Shown in pieces: positions 16,895 to 24,863 of a DNA stretch of 55,534 nucleotides. Made by a program: the position numbers and the translations under genes. A model generated the notes under the pieces. It was not told the DNA's origin, ran no database searches, and saw nothing but the letters and a program-made list of their open reading frames with translations. Origin of the DNA: Candidatus Thermoplasmatota archaeon (GTDB lineage Archaea; Thermoplasmatota; Thermoplasmata; UBA10834); the NCBI GenBank assembly GCA_018814355.1, contig JAHIZT010000120.1, positions 1 through 55,534 on the forward strand. Reading direction: 5' to 3'. The first letter of the stretch is position 1; the number at the start of each line of letters is the position of its first letter.

Positions 16895-18028
16895 GTGGCT
16901 GATAAGGAAGAGCCTGACAATCGGGCACGCACCAAGTACAGGGGTGTGATCCTGTTCTTGCGGGACGCGGGTGTGGCACTGCTATTCGTCATTCTTGTGC
17001 TTCTCGCGATGTTCGCGTACACCGGCCTCTGGCCGCCCTTAGTCGTCGTCGAGTCGAACAGCATGATGCACGGAGAGGACAACCTTAGCCACATCGGCAC
17101 AATAGACACCGGCGACCTTGTGCTCGTCAAGAAGGTCGACAAGGTTTCTGAGGTAGAAACTTACGTCGATGGGCTGTCGTCCGGGCACAAGACCTACGGC
17201 GATTACGGGGACGTCGTCATCTACAAGAGAGGCGGATCCGACACGATCACCCCCATCATCCACAGGGCCATCATCTATCTCGAGATCAACGCTGACGGAC
17301 AGAGCTACAGGTCGGAGTCGTTGAGCTCTGCACCATCAGACAGGTGGTGGACGGCAGATGCTGCAGACACTTGGGATAGGCTCACGAGCACATTGTCAAT
17401 CACCCACGTCGGCTACAAGGATCTCACGGTCGCAGTCGACATAGGGAACATGATATCATCGCACAGAAGTGGGTTCATCACGAAGGGTGACCACAACTCA
17501 CAGACTGACCAGTACGCCAGGGGCGAGCCTGTCGACCTCACGTGGATCGTTGGCAAGGCACGCGGGGAGATCCCTTGGTTCGGTCTTCTCAAGCTCTGGA
17601 CCACTGATTCACTTGGCAGCCCTGCGCCCCCGAACAGTGTGACGAATCTGTGGATCGCCTTGGGCGCTATAGTCGTCATACCGATAGCGATAGACATCTC
17701 GATGACGATCATCGAGAGACGCAAGATCGCCAAGAAGAGAGTCGGCCTGCTTACAGGGTCCACAGAGGAAGATGAAGAGAATGAGGGAGCGGCGGCTGCG
17801 GCCGAGCACTTCGAGTGTCCTCAGTGCGGTACTTCAATCGAAGCTACCGCGACCCAATGTCCGAAATGTGGAGTTGCGTTCGCCGAGGAGGGCGCGGAGA
17901 TGTTCCAGTGCCCTGCCTGCAATACTCTTGTCAGCGTGGACGCCAAATCCTGCCCTGGCTGCGGCGCCGTGTTCATCGAGCCCGAGAAGAAGTGGGAGAA
18001 AACCGAGGAACCCCCGAAACGGCCCTAG
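16895..18028 (+). CDS. signal peptidase I-like (S26B) membrane protease with C-terminal zinc ribbons
   Basis: A 377-residue protein with an N-terminal membrane helix (VALLFVILVLLAMFAYT). The serine-protease blocks of the archaeal/ER-type signal peptidase follow: VESNSMMHG with the catalytic Ser, PIIHRAI with the His that replaces Lys in this subtype, and FITKGDHNSQTDQ with the Asp. A second membrane helix (LWIALGAIVVIPIAIDI) follows. After an acidic linker come two zinc ribbons (CPQCG/CPKCG and CPACN/CPGCG). Signal peptidases remove leaders from secreted proteins. The zinc-ribbon tail is an unusual addition and would be cytosolic (inference). The stop is 3 nt from the convergent orc1 stop. 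Confidence 0.85.
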   Translation: MADKEEPDNRARTKYRGVILFLRDAGVALLFVILVLLAMFAYTGLWPPLVVVESNSMMHGEDNLSHIGTIDTGDLVLVKKVDKVSEVETYVDGLSSGHKTYGDYGDVVIYKRGGSDTITPIIHRAIIYLEINADGQSYRSESLSSAPSDRWWTADAADTWDRLTSTLSITHVGYKDLTVAVDIGNMISSHRSGFITKGDHNSQTDQYARGEPVDLTWIVGKARGEIPWFGLLKLWTTDSLGSPAPPNSVTNLWIALGAIVVIPIAIDISMTIIERRKIAKKRVGLLTGSTEEDEENEGAAAAAEHFECPQCGTSIEATATQCPKCGVAFAEEGAEMFQCPACNTLVSVDAKSCPGCGAVFIEPEKKWEKTEEPPKRP

Positions 18029-18031
18029 AGC

Positions 18032-19267
18032 TCACATCAGAGTTGTCTGGCACCGCAGCTTATAGTTCTTCAGCTGATTCAGTATCTCGTCCTCTTCCAG
18101 GATCGTCCGTGCTTCCACCACGGGCACGCTCGGCTCGATCTCCTTCGTTCTCCCCCCCCTTCCGAAGGACTTCACACGGGCGTGTATTATCCCGAGCATA
18201 TCGAGCTCCGAAATCAGGTCAGTGATCCTGCGTTGTGTGAGAATGGCCATCGACGTGCACTGGCACAGCTCCTTGTAAGTCTCGTACAGGTCGCCCGTTG
18301 TCAACTTGCTGTCGCCCCGCTCGTTGTTGAGCAGCACGCCCATCAGGACGAGCTTTGACTGCACGGGCAATGTCCGTATGGCCTCGGTGACGCAATCCAG
18401 CTCGATCTTGTTCTTAGCCTTGACGACATCTGATTCCGTGACAACGGGAACATGACTCCGGTCGGCGATCTCGGCTGCTACCCTCAGGAGATCGAGTGCG
18501 CGCCTAGCATCTCCGTGCTCCTGTGCCGCGAGGGCGGCGCAGAGCGGGATGACGGATGGTTCGAGCACCCCGTCCTCGAATGCAACCTTGCAGCGCTGCT
18601 CCAGGATGTCCTTCAGCTGCTCCGCATTGTACGGTGGGAACACCATCTTCTCCTCGCTCAGGGAGCTCTTCACTCGGGGGTCCAGGAATTCCATGAACCT
18701 GAGATCGTTAGATATGCCGATCACGCTCACCTTCGCGTTCTTGAGGTCGTCGTTGATCCTACACAGGTGGTAGAGGACGTCGTCCCCGCTCTTGGATACT
18801 AGCTGATCTATCTCGTCGAGAGCGATCACAATCACGCGCTTCTCCTGATCGATCTTCTCTCTGAGGATGCTGTATACTCGCTCGGTGCTCCAACCTGTGA
18901 ACGGGATCTTCTCCTCGAAGTTCTCGATGAACCTGTTCCCGATGTTCTGCAGGACTCCGTACTGTGTGTCGATGACCTCGCAGTTCATGTAGATGAAGTG
19001 GACCCTCTTCAGGTCTGTTGTGGCGCGCTCTATCTCCTTGCCGATGTATTTCATGCACGCCGTCTTGCCGGTGCCGGTCTTCCCGAACAGCAAGACGTTG
19101 GAGGGCCTCTGCCCTTCGAGTGCTGTGACGAGGATAGATGCCAGCTGATTGATCTGCTCTTCTCTATGAGGCAACACGCCTGGGATATACGATGACCTCA
19201 GGACGTCCTTGTCCCCTTTGAAGATAGTCTTCGAGCTGACATATCGCTGGAATATAGTATCCTGCAT
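18032..19267 (-). CDS. orc1/cdc6: Orc1/Cdc6 replication initiator
   Basis: A 411-residue AAA+ initiator that binds origin recognition boxes and loads MCM. The N-terminal block is IFKGDKDVLRSSYIPGVLPHRE, Walker A is LFGKTGTGKTACMKYI, and Walker B is IALDEIDQL. Sensor 1 (VIGISNDLRFMEFLDPRV) and the initiator-specific SLSEEKMVFPPYNAEQL are present, followed by a C-terminal winged helix (about residues 310-411). ATG 19267 is preferred over TTG 19288, which would add seven unconserved residues. ORB-like elements lie directly upstream, so autoregulation is possible. Confidence 0.95.
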   Translation of the reverse strand: MQDTIFQRYVSSKTIFKGDKDVLRSSYIPGVLPHREEQINQLASILVTALEGQRPSNVLLFGKTGTGKTACMKYIGKEIERATTDLKRVHFIYMNCEVIDTQYGVLQNIGNRFIENFEEKIPFTGWSTERVYSILREKIDQEKRVIVIALDEIDQLVSKSGDDVLYHLCRINDDLKNAKVSVIGISNDLRFMEFLDPRVKSSLSEEKMVFPPYNAEQLKDILEQRCKVAFEDGVLEPSVIPLCAALAAQEHGDARRALDLLRVAAEIADRSHVPVVTESDVVKAKNKIELDCVTEAIRTLPVQSKLVLMGVLLNNERGDSKLTTGDLYETYKELCQCTSMAILTQRRITDLISELDMLGIIHARVKSFGRGGRTKEIEPSVPVVEARTILEEDEILNQLKNYKLRCQTTLM

Positions 19268-19300
19268 CTCCGTCCCCCGCTGAAGCAAAAAGGCTCCTTT

Positions 19301-19324
19301 CCCCCCCTTGGTTTCCTATGGAAG
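19301..19324 (-). promoter_or_regulatory. ORB-like element 1
   Basis: Read on the minus strand this is CTTCCATAGGAAACCAAG followed by a run of G. It has the dyad TTCCA-n2-GGAAAC and the 3' G tract of archaeal origin recognition boxes. It sits about 35 nt upstream of the orc1 start. Confidence 0.6.
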
Positions 19325-19335
19325 CCGCTCTCGGA

Positions 19336-19355
19336 ATCCACTTGAAACAGAGGGG
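19336..19355 (+). promoter_or_regulatory. ORB-like element 2
   Basis: ATCCACTTGAAACAGAGGGG matches the short mini-ORB form (CACTTGAAA core) plus a G tract. It faces the opposite way from element 1, 11 nt away. Confidence 0.5.
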
Positions 19356-19513
19356 ATTATGGAATGCAATAGAGGCTACTTAAGCGTTAATTTTATTGTG
19401 AGATATCATTTTTTCCGCAGCCCGGATATTTTCGAGATTTGTTTGAGCCAGTAAGAATGGAGAATGGAGTGGTCAGAATAAAAGGTTTGGATGCACAAGC
19501 GTGCGCATTTCAT

Positions 19514-19541
19514 GAGGGGGACCCCTTCGCTTCCGGTGGAA
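19514..19541 (-). repeat. left arm of a perfect 28-bp inverted repeat; ORB-like
   Basis: The 28 bases here are the exact reverse complement of 20964-20991. On the minus strand the arm begins TTCCACCGGAAGCGAAGGGG and continues into a C run, resembling an ORB. It lies about 130 nt before the hflX ATG. Confidence 0.85.
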
Positions 19542-19674
19542 CTGAATTTCGACGAGCTCTGGCGGGCAATTGAGTGGGCCTCCAACGGAACCCGGGGTTT
19601 CCCGGCCCCATAAACTGCCGGGAATCGTCGGCAAATACCATTATCTCCCGAAAGACCCTAAGCATTTGGCACAC

Positions 19675-20997
19675 ATGAAGAACGCGGTGATATTTGCCAC
19701 CAGTGAAGAGACAGAAGAGATACGATCGCTTCTGAGTAACATAGATATCGGAGTCGTGAAGGAATATGTTCAGAGGCGAACTGCTGCTCATAGGACAGGG
19801 TTCCTCGGTCCCGGTAGAATCGACGGGATATTTGACGAGATGAAGTCGATGGACGTCGACTTGATTGTTGTGAATGGAGTCCTCAAACCCTCTCAACACC
19901 ATTTCTTGGAGATGAAGTTCCAGAAGGAGTGTATTGACAGGCTGGGAGTGATTCTCAGGATATTCACTGATCATGCACACACGCAAGAGGCAATCGCTCA
20001 AGTCACTCTGGCCAAGCTCAGATATGAGCTCCCCTTCCTTCGCGAGTGGATACACAAAGCAAAGAGCGGCGAGAGGCCTGGATTCTTGGCAGGAGGAGCC
20101 TACGCTACGGATGTGTACTTCCAGCATGCGAAAACCCATACTAGACGGATTGAGGAGGATCTTGAGGAGCTATCAAAGCAAAGGGAAATCACTCGAACGA
20201 AGAGAAGAGAGAAGGGGTATTCTCTCGTGTCTCTTGCCGGGTATACCAACGCTGGGAAATCCGCCTTGATGAACAGGTTATGCTCAGCGAGCGTTGAAGT
20301 CGATGGTCGCCTATTCTCCACTCTTGCTACAACTACCAGACGAATCAAAGGGGTCCATGGGAACATGCTGATGAGCGACACCGTTGGGTTCATCAAGGAC
20401 CTTCCTCCAGATCTGATCAATGCGTTCAACTCGACGCTGGAGGAGATTTTCTATGCCGATTTGATCCTCCTAGTCTTTGATTCAAGCGAAGACAGAAGCA
20501 CTGTTGAGATGAAACTGTCAACTTCGCTTAACATCCTCCTTCCAAACATCGAAAACAGGAAGTTGGTAGTCGTTGGCAATAAGACCGACCTCATCTCCAA
20601 AGAGAGAGTGAAAGAGATGCGCTCGTTTGTAACTCCAATGATTAGACCTTATGAGCTCGTGATGGTTTCCTCGTTGACCGACGAAGGTCTAGAGATGCTC
20701 AAAGAGAGGATTGCCAGTATTCAAGATTACTCATCCGTGATTGAAGCGATTGTTCCGTTGACGAACGAGGTCTTCGGCTTCTTGTCCAGACTCCGAACAA
20801 AGGCTGACGTATCACAGATGATTCTGAAGGACTCGGTCAAGGTCGTGATTCGATGCAAGCCAGAAGAATCGGACAAGATCATGGGCCACCTGAGGACAAT
20901 CGGAGCAATCAGAGCCGAACTGCGCACGAACGCCTCTGAGGGTGCCAACCAAGGCGAATCGGTTTCCACCGGAAGCGAAGGGGTCCCCCTCCACTGA
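19675..20997 (+). CDS. hflX: HflX-family GTPase
   Basis: A 440-residue ribosome-associated GTPase. The N-terminal HflX domain (VGVVKEYVQR-like segment, GFLGPGRIDGIFDEM, LDR-like RLGVILRIFTDHAHTQEA) precedes a G domain with G1 GYTNAGKS, G3 DTVGFI and G4 GNKTD. HflX splits or rescues ribosomes under stress. The frame opens at 19570, but homology begins at ATG 19675 (MKNAVIFATSEETEE), which I use. Its codons use more A/T in third position than neighbouring genes (for example many AGA, CGA, ACT, GCT), hinting at transfer. The last codons overlap the right arm of the inverted repeat. Confidence 0.92.
   Translation: MKNAVIFATSEETEEIRSLLSNIDIGVVKEYVQRRTAAHRTGFLGPGRIDGIFDEMKSMDVDLIVVNGVLKPSQHHFLEMKFQKECIDRLGVILRIFTDHAHTQEAIAQVTLAKLRYELPFLREWIHKAKSGERPGFLAGGAYATDVYFQHAKTHTRRIEEDLEELSKQREITRTKRREKGYSLVSLAGYTNAGKSALMNRLCSASVEVDGRLFSTLATTTRRIKGVHGNMLMSDTVGFIKDLPPDLINAFNSTLEEIFYADLILLVFDSSEDRSTVEMKLSTSLNILLPNIENRKLVVVGNKTDLISKERVKEMRSFVTPMIRPYELVMVSSLTDEGLEMLKERIASIQDYSSVIEAIVPLTNEVFGFLSRLRTKADVSQMILKDSVKVVIRCKPEESDKIMGHLRTIGAIRAELRTNASEGANQGESVSTGSEGVPLH
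20964..20991 (+). repeat. right arm of a perfect 28-bp inverted repeat; ORB-like
   Basis: This is the exact reverse complement of 19514-19541. It covers the final hflX codons (encoding STGSEGVPL) and ends 6 nt before the stop's last base. It begins TTCCACCGGAAGCGAAGGGG on the plus strand. Flanking bases differ from the left arm, so the identity is limited to 28 bp. Confidence 0.85.
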
Positions 20998-20998
20998 C

Positions 20999-21415
20999 TC
21001 AGAGCTTGAACTCCTTCTTCTTCTCAATGACATGATCCTCGAACTTCTTCGGCAAGGACCAAGCCAGGTATTCGATGTCATCCATGTTCCTGACGAACTT
21101 GGCCTTGCTCGACGTGTCAACGAGTCCAGCCAGCTCTCTGATCTTCTTCACATAGTCGTAGACCCACCAGGCACACACCACCAGGCCGATCGGCGCAGCT
21201 ACCACGAGCCAGTAGACCCAGGTCCCGAACGGGTCTGAGAGGTAATTCTTGATTGGAAGCAGGTACGAGGGGACCGTTTGCGGTGGTTCCTGGGCCTCTG
21301 CGTGGAGCGCAAGCACTCCCACTATGCTGACGATGGTGAGGAAGCCGAACAAAAGAGCCAGGAGGCTCCCAAGCTCGAGCCTGTATTCCGTCAAGAAGCT
21401 CTTTGACAAACTCAC
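20999..21415 (-). CDS. two-helix membrane protein of unknown function
   Basis: A 138-residue protein with two membrane helices (LELGSLLALLFGFLTIVSIV, and VYWLVVAAPIGLVVCAWWVY). They are separated by a short loop containing PPQTVPSYLLPIKNYLSDP. A cytosolic C-terminal region (IRELAGLVDTSSKAKFVRNM, then IEYLAWSLPKKFEDHV) follows, with a basic end. I do not recognise a function; it may belong to a Thermoplasmata-restricted DUF family. The GTG start is preceded by a TATA-like ATTTTAAC about 31 nt upstream. The stop is 1 nt from the convergent hflX stop. Confidence 0.7.
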   Translation of the reverse strand: MSLSKSFLTEYRLELGSLLALLFGFLTIVSIVGVLALHAEAQEPPQTVPSYLLPIKNYLSDPFGTWVYWLVVAAPIGLVVCAWWVYDYVKKIRELAGLVDTSSKAKFVRNMDDIEYLAWSLPKKFEDHVIEKKKEFKL

Positions 21416-21494
21416 ACCTGAGTCCCGATAAAACGGTAACCTGTTAAAATGGTTTTGTGTCTTTTGGCGTTCGCTACATGTAATCCTAGCTCAC

Positions 21495-22205
21495 ATGAAC
21501 AAAACGACAGGATGTCGGTGTGTGCGAATCAGCGTAATTGACACACGGAAGATAGCGGCACTGCTTTCAGTTCTCCTCGGCGCAATGGTCCTCCTTGCAT
21601 CGGCATCGTCTGCGCCATCCGTACGGATATCAGAGGTATCGTTGCTGGACGACGGTCAGGAAGCCTCCACTTCCGGGATCCTCGTGGACATCCGCGTCTT
21701 TGACAGCGGAGCCGAGGCGCTCTTGCTCACTGATGATACTGACGGAGCCGTTCTCAAGGTCATCAGTTCGCCCGGCATCAGGCCACAGCCCAGCAGCTAT
21801 GTCGACATCGGGGACGAGATTCGCGTTCTGGGCGAGGTATCCAATTCGAGGGTTTTATCCATCATGTACTGCAGCAGCGATCGTATCAATCTGATGAGGG
21901 CATCCGAATACGTCCTCACCGTTGAGATACTGTCGAGGAACTGGTTGCTGTTCCAAGGGGACGAGTTCCGCATATGTGGGTTCCTTGCGGCAGATACCTC
22001 CAACGAGACTCTTCGGCTCTTTGACTCGGACATGGATCATAGCATATCGCTTCGGAGCGGCGGACAGGACGTCTCGCGCCTCATGTCGAAGAAGGTCATG
22101 GTCGGAGGGATCCTAAGGTTCGATTCGAACTCCATGGGCTTCTACATCGATGCTGGCTCCATATCAATTGCCCATGACAACCCTTTTCTGGACGTCCAGC
22201 GATGA
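21495..22205 (+). CDS. secreted/anchored protein with two OB-fold-like repeats, unknown function
   Basis: A 236-residue protein with a signal-like helix (IAALLSVLLGAMVLLASASSA, about 21-41). Two similar beta-rich units follow: the first includes TSGILVDIRVFDSG and VDIGDEIRVLGEVSNSRVLS, the second FRICGFLAADTSNETLRLFDSD and KKVMVGGILRFDSN. The pattern of a modulating strand followed by an IG-D-IRV-LG-type strand resembles OB-fold nucleic-acid-binding-like domains found in secreted archaeal proteins (inference). The last 4 nt overlap the tiaS start, so the two genes are co-transcribed. Confidence 0.65.
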   Translation: MNKTTGCRCVRISVIDTRKIAALLSVLLGAMVLLASASSAPSVRISEVSLLDDGQEASTSGILVDIRVFDSGAEALLLTDDTDGAVLKVISSPGIRPQPSSYVDIGDEIRVLGEVSNSRVLSIMYCSSDRINLMRASEYVLTVEILSRNWLLFQGDEFRICGFLAADTSNETLRLFDSDMDHSISLRSGGQDVSRLMSKKVMVGGILRFDSNSMGFYIDAGSISIAHDNPFLDVQR

Positions 22206-23539
22206 GCGTTTCCGTGGCATCCACGTTGCTCGCCTTCGATGACACAGATGCACCTGACGGGATGTGCACTACATACCTGGCTACCCTGGTCATCGAGGCA
22301 CTAGCCGACTACGATTTGATGGGCCTTCCTCGGCTTGTACGGCTGAACCCAAACATCCCTTGGAAGACCAGGGGGAACGCCGCCATATGCCTTTCGTTCG
22401 GGCATGCTGCCGGCAAGGGCAGGGTGTGCGGCAACCTCGACGGCACCTCTCTGAAGTATTACGAGCGCGGAAGGCCGGCCGAGCCAGAAGATATCCTCCG
22501 CCGCGCATCTAAGGTGGTAGAGAGGGTCGCTAGATTCGAGTGCGAAAAGACAAACCCAGGGATTGTGTCATCCAATACCAGGCCTCCACCGTCACTCTAC
22601 TGGAGAGCCGTCCGGGAGGTCGTGTCCCTCAAGGAAGTCGAATCCACACTCAGATCGTGCGGAGCTGTTTGGAAGAAGTACAAGTCCGGCCGCGGGGTGA
22701 TCGGCGCCTCTGCGGCGATGTCGTGGCGGCCGAAAGACCGGACTTGGGAAGTCATTGCATACAGATTGCCAACCATGGTCGGGACCCCCAGGCAGATCGC
22801 TCCGAAGAGCGTCATCGCCATGGACAAGTCAACGCGAATGACTTTCAACAACTATGACTACGAGAACGGCCACATCGCAATAGCGCCAGGTTCCCCATGT
22901 CCCATCCTCTTCGGGATAAGGGGCGATTCGGCGGAGGAGCTGCTGAAGGCCAGGAGGATGATCAGGGGGGAACGGTCGGACAAATGGCTCCTGTTCCTGA
23001 CCAATCAGGCGACGGAGGATCACATTGTCCGCAGGCGCGTCTCCGATCTCAGGCCGTGGGGATCGGCTCGAATCCACGTCCGCGTGGCCGCAGTCCCAGT
23101 GACTATCCCGGGAGGCCACGTGATCGTGAGGGTTTCGGACGGCGACGAGATGGACGCCGCGTTCTACGAACCCTCCAAGGGATTCAGAGAGGTGGCTCGC
23201 GAGCTTATTCCAGGTGACGATGTCGTCCTCTTCGGATCTGTGAGGAAGGAACCCAGGAGTCTGAATGTGGAGAAGATGATCGTGAACCGACTGGTCCAAG
23301 ACGTCAGGAAGGTGCACAACCCCGTTTGCAAGAAGTGCAAGAAGAGCATGGGATCCATGGGTTCAGGCCAAGGCTACCGGTGCAAGAGGTGTGGCGAGAA
23401 AGCTAGTGAGTCCGCTGCGAAGTTCCAGAAGTTCGATCGGAAGATCGGGAAAGGATGGTTCGAGCCCCCTGTCGCCTCGCGTCGCCACCTTCACAAACCA
23501 CTACGGCGAATGTCGAGGGTGAACATAGACAATCTATAA
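22202..23539 (+). CDS. tiaS: tRNA(Ile2) 2-agmatinylcytidine synthetase TiaS
   Basis: An ATP-dependent enzyme that attaches agmatine to C34 of tRNA-Ile2 so it reads AUA; essential in archaea. The 445-residue protein opens with the TiaS phosphate-binding block (LAFDDTDAPDGMCTTYLATL), then RLNPNIPWKTRGNAAICL, an OB-fold region (about 280-365) and a C-terminal zinc ribbon (CKKCKKSMGS and CKRCGEKA). ATG 22202 overlaps the upstream stop by 4 nt. Its length is typical. Confidence 0.94.
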   Translation: MSVSVASTLLAFDDTDAPDGMCTTYLATLVIEALADYDLMGLPRLVRLNPNIPWKTRGNAAICLSFGHAAGKGRVCGNLDGTSLKYYERGRPAEPEDILRRASKVVERVARFECEKTNPGIVSSNTRPPPSLYWRAVREVVSLKEVESTLRSCGAVWKKYKSGRGVIGASAAMSWRPKDRTWEVIAYRLPTMVGTPRQIAPKSVIAMDKSTRMTFNNYDYENGHIAIAPGSPCPILFGIRGDSAEELLKARRMIRGERSDKWLLFLTNQATEDHIVRRRVSDLRPWGSARIHVRVAAVPVTIPGGHVIVRVSDGDEMDAAFYEPSKGFREVARELIPGDDVVLFGSVRKEPRSLNVEKMIVNRLVQDVRKVHNPVCKKCKKSMGSMGSGQGYRCKRCGEKASESAAKFQKFDRKIGKGWFEPPVASRRHLHKPLRRMSRVNIDNL

Positions 23540-23573
23540 ATACGCTCAGGCAAATCATCAGCCCAGGCATCGG

Positions 23574-23597
23574 CAGCACCATGGTTATCGGGTGCTG
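23574..23597 (+). promoter_or_regulatory. inverted repeat in the thiolase leader
   Basis: Arms CAGCACC (23574-23580) and GGTGCTG (23591-23597) enclose a 10-nt loop, 13 nt before the thiolase start. A TATA box (CTATAAATA, about 23534-23542) upstream would give a transcript beginning near 23566 that contains this hairpin, so it could affect translation or be an operator. Confidence 0.4.
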
Positions 23598-23609
23598 GGC
23601 GTGTGATGG

Positions 23610-24788
23610 ATGATGAAGGAAGCAGTCATTGTAAGCGCTACCCGAACGCCCGTCGGCAAGTTCGGCGGCGCCCTCAAGGACCTGAGCGCCCCGAAGATCG
23701 GTGCGATAGCCGTCAGAGAAGCCGTGCGAAGGGCTAGGATCGAACCAAAGGACATCGAAGAATGCATCATGGGAAACGTCATCACTGCCGGGCTCGGACA
23801 GAATCCCGCGCGACAGGCGGCCCTTTGGGGTGGCCTGACGGATGAGGTTGCGGCGCTGACGATCAACAAGGTCTGCGGCTCCGGTCTGAAGGCAGTCATG
23901 CTCGCCGCGGACGCGATACTCGCGGGCAAGGAAAAGGCAATCGTCGCGGGCGGCATGGAGAACATGACCAATGCTCCGTATCTTCTAGAGAAAGCCCGGT
24001 TCGGCTACAAGTTGTTCGACTCGTCGCTCGTGGATTCGATGGTGAGGGACGGCCTCTGGGAGGTCTACAACAACTATCACATGGGCAACACGGGCGAGAT
24101 CGTCGCCCAGAGAAACGGCGTCACAAGGGCCGATGCCGATAAGTTCGCCCTGTGGAGCCACCAGAAGTCCGTTGCGGCGATCAAATCGGGGGCGTTCAAG
24201 GAAGAGATTGTTCATGTCGAGCTTCCTTTGAAGAAGGAGGTCTCGATCTTCTCAGTCGACGAGGGTCCAAGAGAGGACACATCTCTTGAGGCCCTTGCCA
24301 AGCTGAAGCCCGTCTTCAAGAACGATGGTGTTCTCACTGCCGGGAACTCGTCGAGCATCAATGATGGCGCATCAGCGGTTGTCGTCATGGACTCCGAGCT
24401 CGCGAAGGAGAGAGGGATCAAACCTCTCGTAAAGATCGTGGACTACGTCACCTCAGGCGTAAAGCCAGAGCTCCTGATGGAGGCGCCCATACACGCAGTC
24501 AGGAAGCTACTGGAGAGGAACGGGCTCGAGGTCAAGGACATCGACCTCTGGGAGCACAACGAGGCGTTCTCTACCGCATCAGTTGCGATCATGAAGGTCC
24601 TCGGGATCCCCGAGGACAAGTTCAACGTCAACGGCGGCGCTGTCGCCCTCGGTCATCCGATAGGGTGCAGCGGCGCGCGAGTTCTCACCACCCTCATCTA
24701 CGCCATGCGCGCGCACGGCTCAAGGCGCGGCATAGCCACGCTCTGCCTCGGCGGCGGGAACGCAGTAGCGATGCTTGTGGAGCGGTAG
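23610..24788 (+). CDS. acetyl-CoA C-acetyltransferase (thiolase)
   Basis: A 392-residue thiolase condensing or cleaving acetoacetyl-CoA. The nucleophilic cysteine is in NKVCGSGLKAVML (about residue 91). The His of GHPIGCSGARVL and the second cysteine in TLCLGGGNAVA complete the active site, and EHNEAFS is also conserved. Its single-gene layout, without adjacent HMG-CoA synthase or DUF35 protein, differs from the archaeal mevalonate thiolase cluster, so a fatty-acid or butyrate-type role is possible. Start ATG 23610 or the adjacent ATG 23613. Confidence 0.92.
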   Translation: MMKEAVIVSATRTPVGKFGGALKDLSAPKIGAIAVREAVRRARIEPKDIEECIMGNVITAGLGQNPARQAALWGGLTDEVAALTINKVCGSGLKAVMLAADAILAGKEKAIVAGGMENMTNAPYLLEKARFGYKLFDSSLVDSMVRDGLWEVYNNYHMGNTGEIVAQRNGVTRADADKFALWSHQKSVAAIKSGAFKEEIVHVELPLKKEVSIFSVDEGPREDTSLEALAKLKPVFKNDGVLTAGNSSSINDGASAVVVMDSELAKERGIKPLVKIVDYVTSGVKPELLMEAPIHAVRKLLERNGLEVKDIDLWEHNEAFSTASVAIMKVLGIPEDKFNVNGGAVALGHPIGCSGARVLTTLIYAMRAHGSRRGIATLCLGGGNAVAMLVER

Positions 24789-24814
24789 TCTATCAGGGTC
24801 CACTCAAAACCAAC

Positions 24815-24845
24815 ATATGGGGGAACGGTCTACCCCCGCCCATAT
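24815..24845 (+). promoter_or_regulatory. inverted repeat upstream of the M20 peptidase gene
   Basis: ATATGGG (24815-24821) and CCCATAT (24839-24845) form perfect arms, and inner G5/C5 runs can extend the pairing. It lies 18-49 nt before ATG 24864, so it may be an operator or leader hairpin; it could also act as a terminator for the thiolase gene, though no T run follows. Confidence 0.35.
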
Positions 24846-24863
24846 CATCCGCGGAATGATGCA

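Larger units (their letters stand above)
19289..19541. other. oriC: candidate chromosomal replication origin
   Basis: The roughly 400-nt gap between orc1 and hflX has no convincing gene. It holds an ORB-like element on the minus strand (19301-19324), one on the plus strand (19336-19355) and a third on the minus strand (within 19514-19541). Between them is an AT-rich stretch (about 19378-19440, TTAATTTTATTGTG and ATATCATTTTTT) that could be the unwinding region. Archaeal origins are normally next to orc1/cdc6 with ORBs flanking an AT-rich tract. The ORB calls rest on my recollection of the consensus (TTCCA-n2-GGAAAC followed by a G run), not on a computed match. Confidence 0.65.

Noticed and set aside
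19585-19610. GC-rich dyad (CCGGGGTTTCCCGG) as a further ORB
   Set aside because: It lacks the TTCCA-n2-GGAAAC spacing; similarity to ORB is too weak.
19510-20139. Minus-strand frame of about 209 codons
   Set aside because: Antisense to hflX; its end only re-reads the inverted repeat arm, which also explains its similarity to a short frame at 20942.
23610-24788. Assigning the thiolase to the mevalonate pathway
   Set aside because: The usual archaeal partners (HMG-CoA synthase and DUF35 protein) are not adjacent.
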